From Arachidicoccus ginsenosidivorans (GTDB lineage: Bacteria; Bacteroidota; Bacteroidia; Chitinophagales; Chitinophagaceae): DNA of 64,000 nt. The stretch lies in NCBI RefSeq assembly GCF_007971385.1, contig NZ_CP042434.1, forward strand, positions 1,612,001 through 1,676,000, in the 5' to 3' direction. Both the position numbers and the translations under genes were made by a program. Positions within the stretch are counted from its first letter, which is position 1, and each line of letters starts with the position of its first letter. The notes beneath the pieces were generated by a model that worked only from the letters and a program-made list of their open reading frames with translations, did no database searches and was not told the DNA's origin. Shown piece by piece: positions 60,353 to 64,000 of the stretch.

Positions 60353-61018
60353 TCAGCTTTCTATCCTGCCATCCAATAGATTAATAATACGGTCCCCATA
60401 GGCTGCATTCTTTTCCGAATGGGTAACCTGAATGATTGTAACACCGTCTTCTTTGTTGAGCCTTGTAAAAATTTCCATAATCTCCTCGCCTTGTTTAGAG
60501 TTCAGATTACCGGTTGGCTCATCAGCCAGAATTAAATCAGGCTTTGCAACCAGGGCCCTGGCTATGCCTACTAATTGTTGCTGACCACCGGACAGCTGTG
60601 CTGGGAATAAATCCTTTTTGCCCACAATCTGAAACCGATCCAGCATATCCGCCACGATAGCTTTTCTCTCAGCACTTTTAATATCCTGATATAGTAAAGG
60701 CGTTTCTATGTTTTCATAGACGGTCAACTCATCAATTAAATGATAGGCTTGAAAAACAAAGCCTATATGATCTTTATGTAATGCTTGTTTTGCTCTTTCT
60801 TTCAGCTTTCCTACCTCTTCACCCATAAACAGGTATTGCCCCTCGTCCCAGTCATCTAGCATTCCTATTACATTAAGAAGCGTAGATTTACCGGATCCTG
60901 ATGGCCCCATAATCGATACAAAGGCGCCTTTGTTAATGGTAATATTGATATCCTTTAATAGAAAAGTTTGCAAAGAACCGGTTTTAACCCATTTGGAAAG
61001 ATGTGATAGTTCAATCAT
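60353..61018 (-). CDS. MacB/LolD-type ABC transporter ATPase
   Basis: 221 aa from ATG 61018 (a longer start in-frame is unsupported). Walker A GPSGSGKST (about 37-45), Q-loop at VFQAYHLI, signature LSGGQQQLVGIARAL (about 140-154), Walker B LILADEPTGNL (about 160-170) and the His of the switch in VTHSEKNA. The family drives periplasm-directed export with an FtsX-type permease. The permease gene lies upstream with about a 78-bp gap. No LolC/E partners or TolC gene are in view. Confidence 0.92.
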   Translation of the reverse strand: MIELSHLSKWVKTGSLQTFLLKDINITINKGAFVSIMGPSGSGKSTLLNVIGMLDDWDEGQYLFMGEEVGKLKERAKQALHKDHIGFVFQAYHLIDELTVYENIETPLLYQDIKSAERKAIVADMLDRFQIVGKKDLFPAQLSGGQQQLVGIARALVAKPDLILADEPTGNLNSKQGEEIMEIFTRLNKEDGVTIIQVTHSEKNAAYGDRIINLLDGRIES

Positions 61019-61096
61019 TGTATAGTATTGTTTTCTAAATTGTGAATATAATAAATAGATTCGAAGCACTTGAATATAATGTCATTGCCCTTTCCC

Positions 61097-63486
61097 CTAT
61101 TCTGCCTTAATGCTGTTTACCGGATTTGCGCTGGCTGCTTTAATGGATTGATAGGAAACCGTAAGTAAGGCAATCAACAGGCCTGTGGTTGCAGACAGCC
61201 CAACAACCAACCAGGAAATGTGAATTCGATATTCAAAATGAGATAACCACTTCTGCATCAAATAAATGGCTACAGGTATGCCTATAACAATGGAAAGCAG
61301 CACCAATTTTAGAAAATTCAAACTTAGCATTTTACTAATTGAAAAACTGCTGGCGCCCAGCACTTTACGGATGCCAATTTCTTTTGTCTTTTGTTCAGCC
61401 ATAAAGGCAGATAACCCAAACAAGCCCAAACAAGATACAAAAATAGCCAGACAAGAAAACAGCAGCACCACTTTTTGCATTACCCTATCCGCATTATAAA
61501 GCGTGGCCAGATGTGCGTCTAAAAAAGAATAATCAAATGCAACGGCAGGCACATATTTGGCAAAATCCCTTTGTACCTTATCCATTGTAGATGCAAGCTG
61601 GTCTGTATTCATCTTGATTAGCATAGCATTAAAGGATTCTGGAGCATCATTTGCCGCATAATAAATATAGGGTTCAATGGGTCTTTTTAAAGAAAGAAAA
61701 TTAAAATCATCCACGACGCCGACGATATAGGCATTGTTACCCAAATCCACCTGAACTTTTCGACCAATGGCCTCTTCAGGCGTCCATCCAAGATAATCGA
61801 TCACCTTTTTATTGGCCACAACATATACCATGGAATCAGTTTTTGACAGATGGTCCGGCAGGGTTTTTCCTGCTAGCAATTTCAATCCCAGCGTAGAAAC
61901 CACTGCGCCGTCTGCGTGGCAGGTAAATAGTGTCAAATCTGATTTTTCATCACCTTTATGCAGAGATCTTTGACTGGCACTAAAACCAGGCGGAACTTGT
62001 AACTGTGATACTTCATGGACTTGCGGAATCTGCGAGATGGCATTGGAAAAGCTTTCCAAATGACCTGGATCCCGGACACCACTAATGTTAACCATCAGCA
62101 CCCCATTGGGGTTAAATCCCAAATTCTTGTTGCCTACAAATTTCATTTGCTGATAAATAATCACAATAGCAATGATCAAAACAATAGAACAACTAAATTG
62201 AACAACAACAAGTATCTTTCTAAACAACTGGTCTGCCCCACCCCTGGAAAACTTCTTTTGCATGAGTTGTAAAGCAGAACTACCTGATAATAAAAGCGCC
62301 GGATAACTACCTGCAAGTAAGGTCACTATAAACCAGATAACCAAAAGGAATAAAAAAGTAGGTATGCCTAAAAGATCTGTTATATCTAAATGGCTCCCAC
62401 TGATTGAATTAAACAAATACAAACTACCAAATGACATAACAAAACCTACAATAATGGCTAGTAACACCGTAAGTCCTGTATCTGCATAAAATCGCAGAAT
62501 CATTTGTGCCCTGGTAGCCCTAATGTTTTATTTATACCAACCTCCCGTGCTCTTTTCTCAGATCTGGCCGTAGCGAGGTTCATATAATTAATGGCTGCAA
62601 TAATGACGATTAAAAGCCCTAATAACCCTATCTGCCTTACCGTCTTGATATCACCTATACGACTAATATACGTGTCGGTTATTTGTGCTGAATGTAAATG
62701 GATTTCAGATAACGGCTGTATTTTGAGATCAAACCACCGATCTTCTCTGTCTTTTATATATTTTTGAGTCAACGCTGCCACCTTTTTATTAACAACCGCA
62801 GCGTCTGCGCCAGGTTTCAACAAACAAAAAGTTTCATAACTGGCATTACTCCAATATATACTTTTACTCAGCCGGTCAGCCTTAAAGTTACCAATAATAG
62901 CGGGATCTATGCTGCTATTATCAGGCAAGTCCCGATAAACGCCCGTAACAACCAAATGCGGTCCATTATCTACAATAATGGATTGTCCAATTGGGCTTTT
63001 AACCCCAAAAAGCCTTTTAGCCTCCGTCTGGTTTATGACAACAGCATTATCCTCACCCAAAGGATTGGATGCATTACCGACAACAAAATCAAAATCAAAA
63101 ATTTTAAACAAATCCGGGTCAGACCAGTAAAGTAAATCTTCCTTATAATTTTCATGGTCCACCCTAAGCGTTGCCGGCGTACCAAAACCATTTTTAAGCA
63201 ACCTAGCCGCACTAGCAACTTCTGGGATATCCCTGGTCAAAGCAGGAGCCACCGCATTGGGTACACTGGCCCACACTTCATTTGGTTTTGCATGTGGCAC
63301 TAAATTCACCCGGTATATATTATCCAGGTGGGTGTACATACTGTCAAAGCTCTTTTGTTTGCAAATAAACAAAAACAGCGGAATGCATATAGCAACAGCA
63401 ATAGAAAGGCCCATTAGATTCAGAAAGCTAAACAGCTTACTTGTTCTAAAATTGCGCAATGCTATTTTTAAATAATACTTTATCAT
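61097..63486 (-). CDS. MacB-like FtsX-family ABC permease, split by a frameshift
   Basis: Inner-membrane permease of about 796 aa when joined. It starts MIKYYLKIALRNFRTSKLFSFLNLMGL, the MacB-type N-terminus, with TM1, a MacB periplasmic core domain (about 45-270), TM segments and a first FtsX domain, then a second periplasmic part and a final FtsX domain (RKVLGASSFSISKMLSLNFLKLVLLSIVIGIP). The break is at CCC 62518-62520; one more base gives TLGATRAQMILRFYADTG. It works with the ATPase gene downstream to export a lipoprotein, peptide or toxin. Substrate unknown. Confidence 0.9.
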
Positions 63487-63506
63487 GATTTATACATTAA
63501 AATCAA

Positions 63507-64000
63507 TTATTCAGTTTTCAGACTTTTTACCGGACTTACCCGGGCTGCTTTCATCGCCTGAAAACTTACCGTTAAAATGGCGATTATAACTGCTATCAAA
63601 ATTGTTATAACAAACCACCACCACTGCACACTAATACTATAAGTAGAGGCAGATAACCACCTATGCATAATATAATAGGCTATAGGCACAGCGATTACAA
63701 AAGAAATAATAATTAACTTCACAAAGCCCTTAGAAAGTAAGCCAATTATTCCTGCGACACTCGCCCCTAACACTTTACGAACACCAATTTCCTTGGTTTT
63801 GGTTTCTGCCATATACGTAATCAATCCAAATAAACCCAGGCAAGATATAAAAATGGTGAGTCCTGCAAAGAGCATGGATAATTGCCCCAGCTTTTTATTT
63901 TCCTTAAATTTCGTGGCATAGGTATCATCGGCAAAATGGTACTCAAAAGGATAATCCATATTATATTTATCAAATACTTGCTTAATCGTAGCCAGGTTTT
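63507..64000 (-). CDS. second FtsX-family ABC permease, C-terminal part (cut by window edge)
   Basis: Open frame of about 164 codons, still open at the window end, so the gene continues beyond 64000. It contains an FtsX domain: ISCLGLFGLITYMAETKTKEIGVRKVLGASVAGIIGLL and the C-terminal helices up to SVQWWWFVITILIAVIIAILTV, ending KAARVSPVKSLKTE. It closely parallels the C-terminus of the neighbouring permease, so the two arose by duplication. It stops 20 bp before the next permease start, which suggests one operon with the ATPase. Confidence 0.9.
   Translation of the reverse strand, partial: NLATIKQVFDKYNMDYPFEYHFADDTYATKFKENKKLGQLSMLFAGLTIFISCLGLFGLITYMAETKTKEIGVRKVLGASVAGIIGLLSKGFVKLIIISFVIAVPIAYYIMHRWLSASTYSISVQWWWFVITILIAVIIAILTVSFQAMKAARVSPVKSLKTE

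Noticed and set aside
598..63486. Many pseudogenes indicating genome decay
   Set aside because: All breaks are single-base losses in homopolymers, essential genes are included, and no stop mutations or larger deletions accompany them.
1..64000. CRISPR array, insertion sequence, prophage or defence island
   Set aside because: No regularly spaced repeats, transposase, integrase, terminal inverted repeats or known defence domains were seen on either strand.

Overview
The window is chromosomal DNA of a Bacteroidota member, probably a Chitinophagaceae- or Sphingobacteriaceae-like environmental organism; the family is an inference. Support comes from SusC/SusD/SusE genes, SPII lipoproteins, TonB-dependent receptors with carboxypeptidase-like N-termini, a TamB-like giant protein, TSP3-OmpA fusions, and promoters of the Bacteroidota type (TTTG, about 19-20 nt, TAnnTTTG). 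I see no rRNA, tRNA, insertion sequence, prophage or CRISPR array.

Layout. 1-5.7 kb (minus): start of glutamate racemase, an RND/MMPL exporter, a secreted transthyretin-like protein and an abundant OmpA-type porin. 6-22.3 kb: housekeeping genes (polyprenyl synthase, thioesterase, TetR regulator, TamB-like protein, CPA2 antiporter, YkgJ protein, an ECF sigma / anti-sigma / beta-barrel unit, DoxX, gatB, adk). 22.9-33.4 kb (plus): a sialic-acid catabolic operon (lyase, NanM mutarotase, MFS transporter, two-domain sialate O-acetylesterase, ManNAc/GlcNAc epimerase, lipoprotein sialidase, EamA transporter, NagA) closed by a strong bidirectional terminator. 33.4-40.6 kb: TPR protein, DUF1015 protein, serC, engB, YCF48-like protein and small secreted proteins. 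41-56 kb (minus): a starch/maltodextrin utilization locus with a LacI regulator, SusC, SusD, SusE-like protein, GH31, two GH13 enzymes and an SLC45-type sugar transporter. 56-64 kb (minus): a secreted protein, a TonB receptor, a winged-helix regulator with a membrane partner, and a MacB-like ABC exporter that runs off the window.

The two sugar loci work alike. Surface or periplasmic enzymes release the sugar (sialidase and esterase; amylases and alpha-glucosidase), inner-membrane carriers import it, and cytosolic enzymes feed central metabolism. The starch locus has its own SusCD pair. The sialic-acid locus has none in this window, and also lacks a GlcNAc kinase and nagB.

A dominant caveat: at least sixteen single-base deletions, nearly all in short homopolymers, split otherwise normal genes, including essential ones (gatB, serC). 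Adding one base restores a family-typical protein in every case. This looks like uncorrected long-read indel error rather than biology, so I annotate these genes as whole CDSs across the break. I did not find a convincing new defence or mobile system. The most interesting leads are regulatory: a paired LacI operator upstream of susC, overlapping palindromes between the -33 and -7 boxes of the winged-helix operon, and several promoters whose -7 box abuts the start codon.
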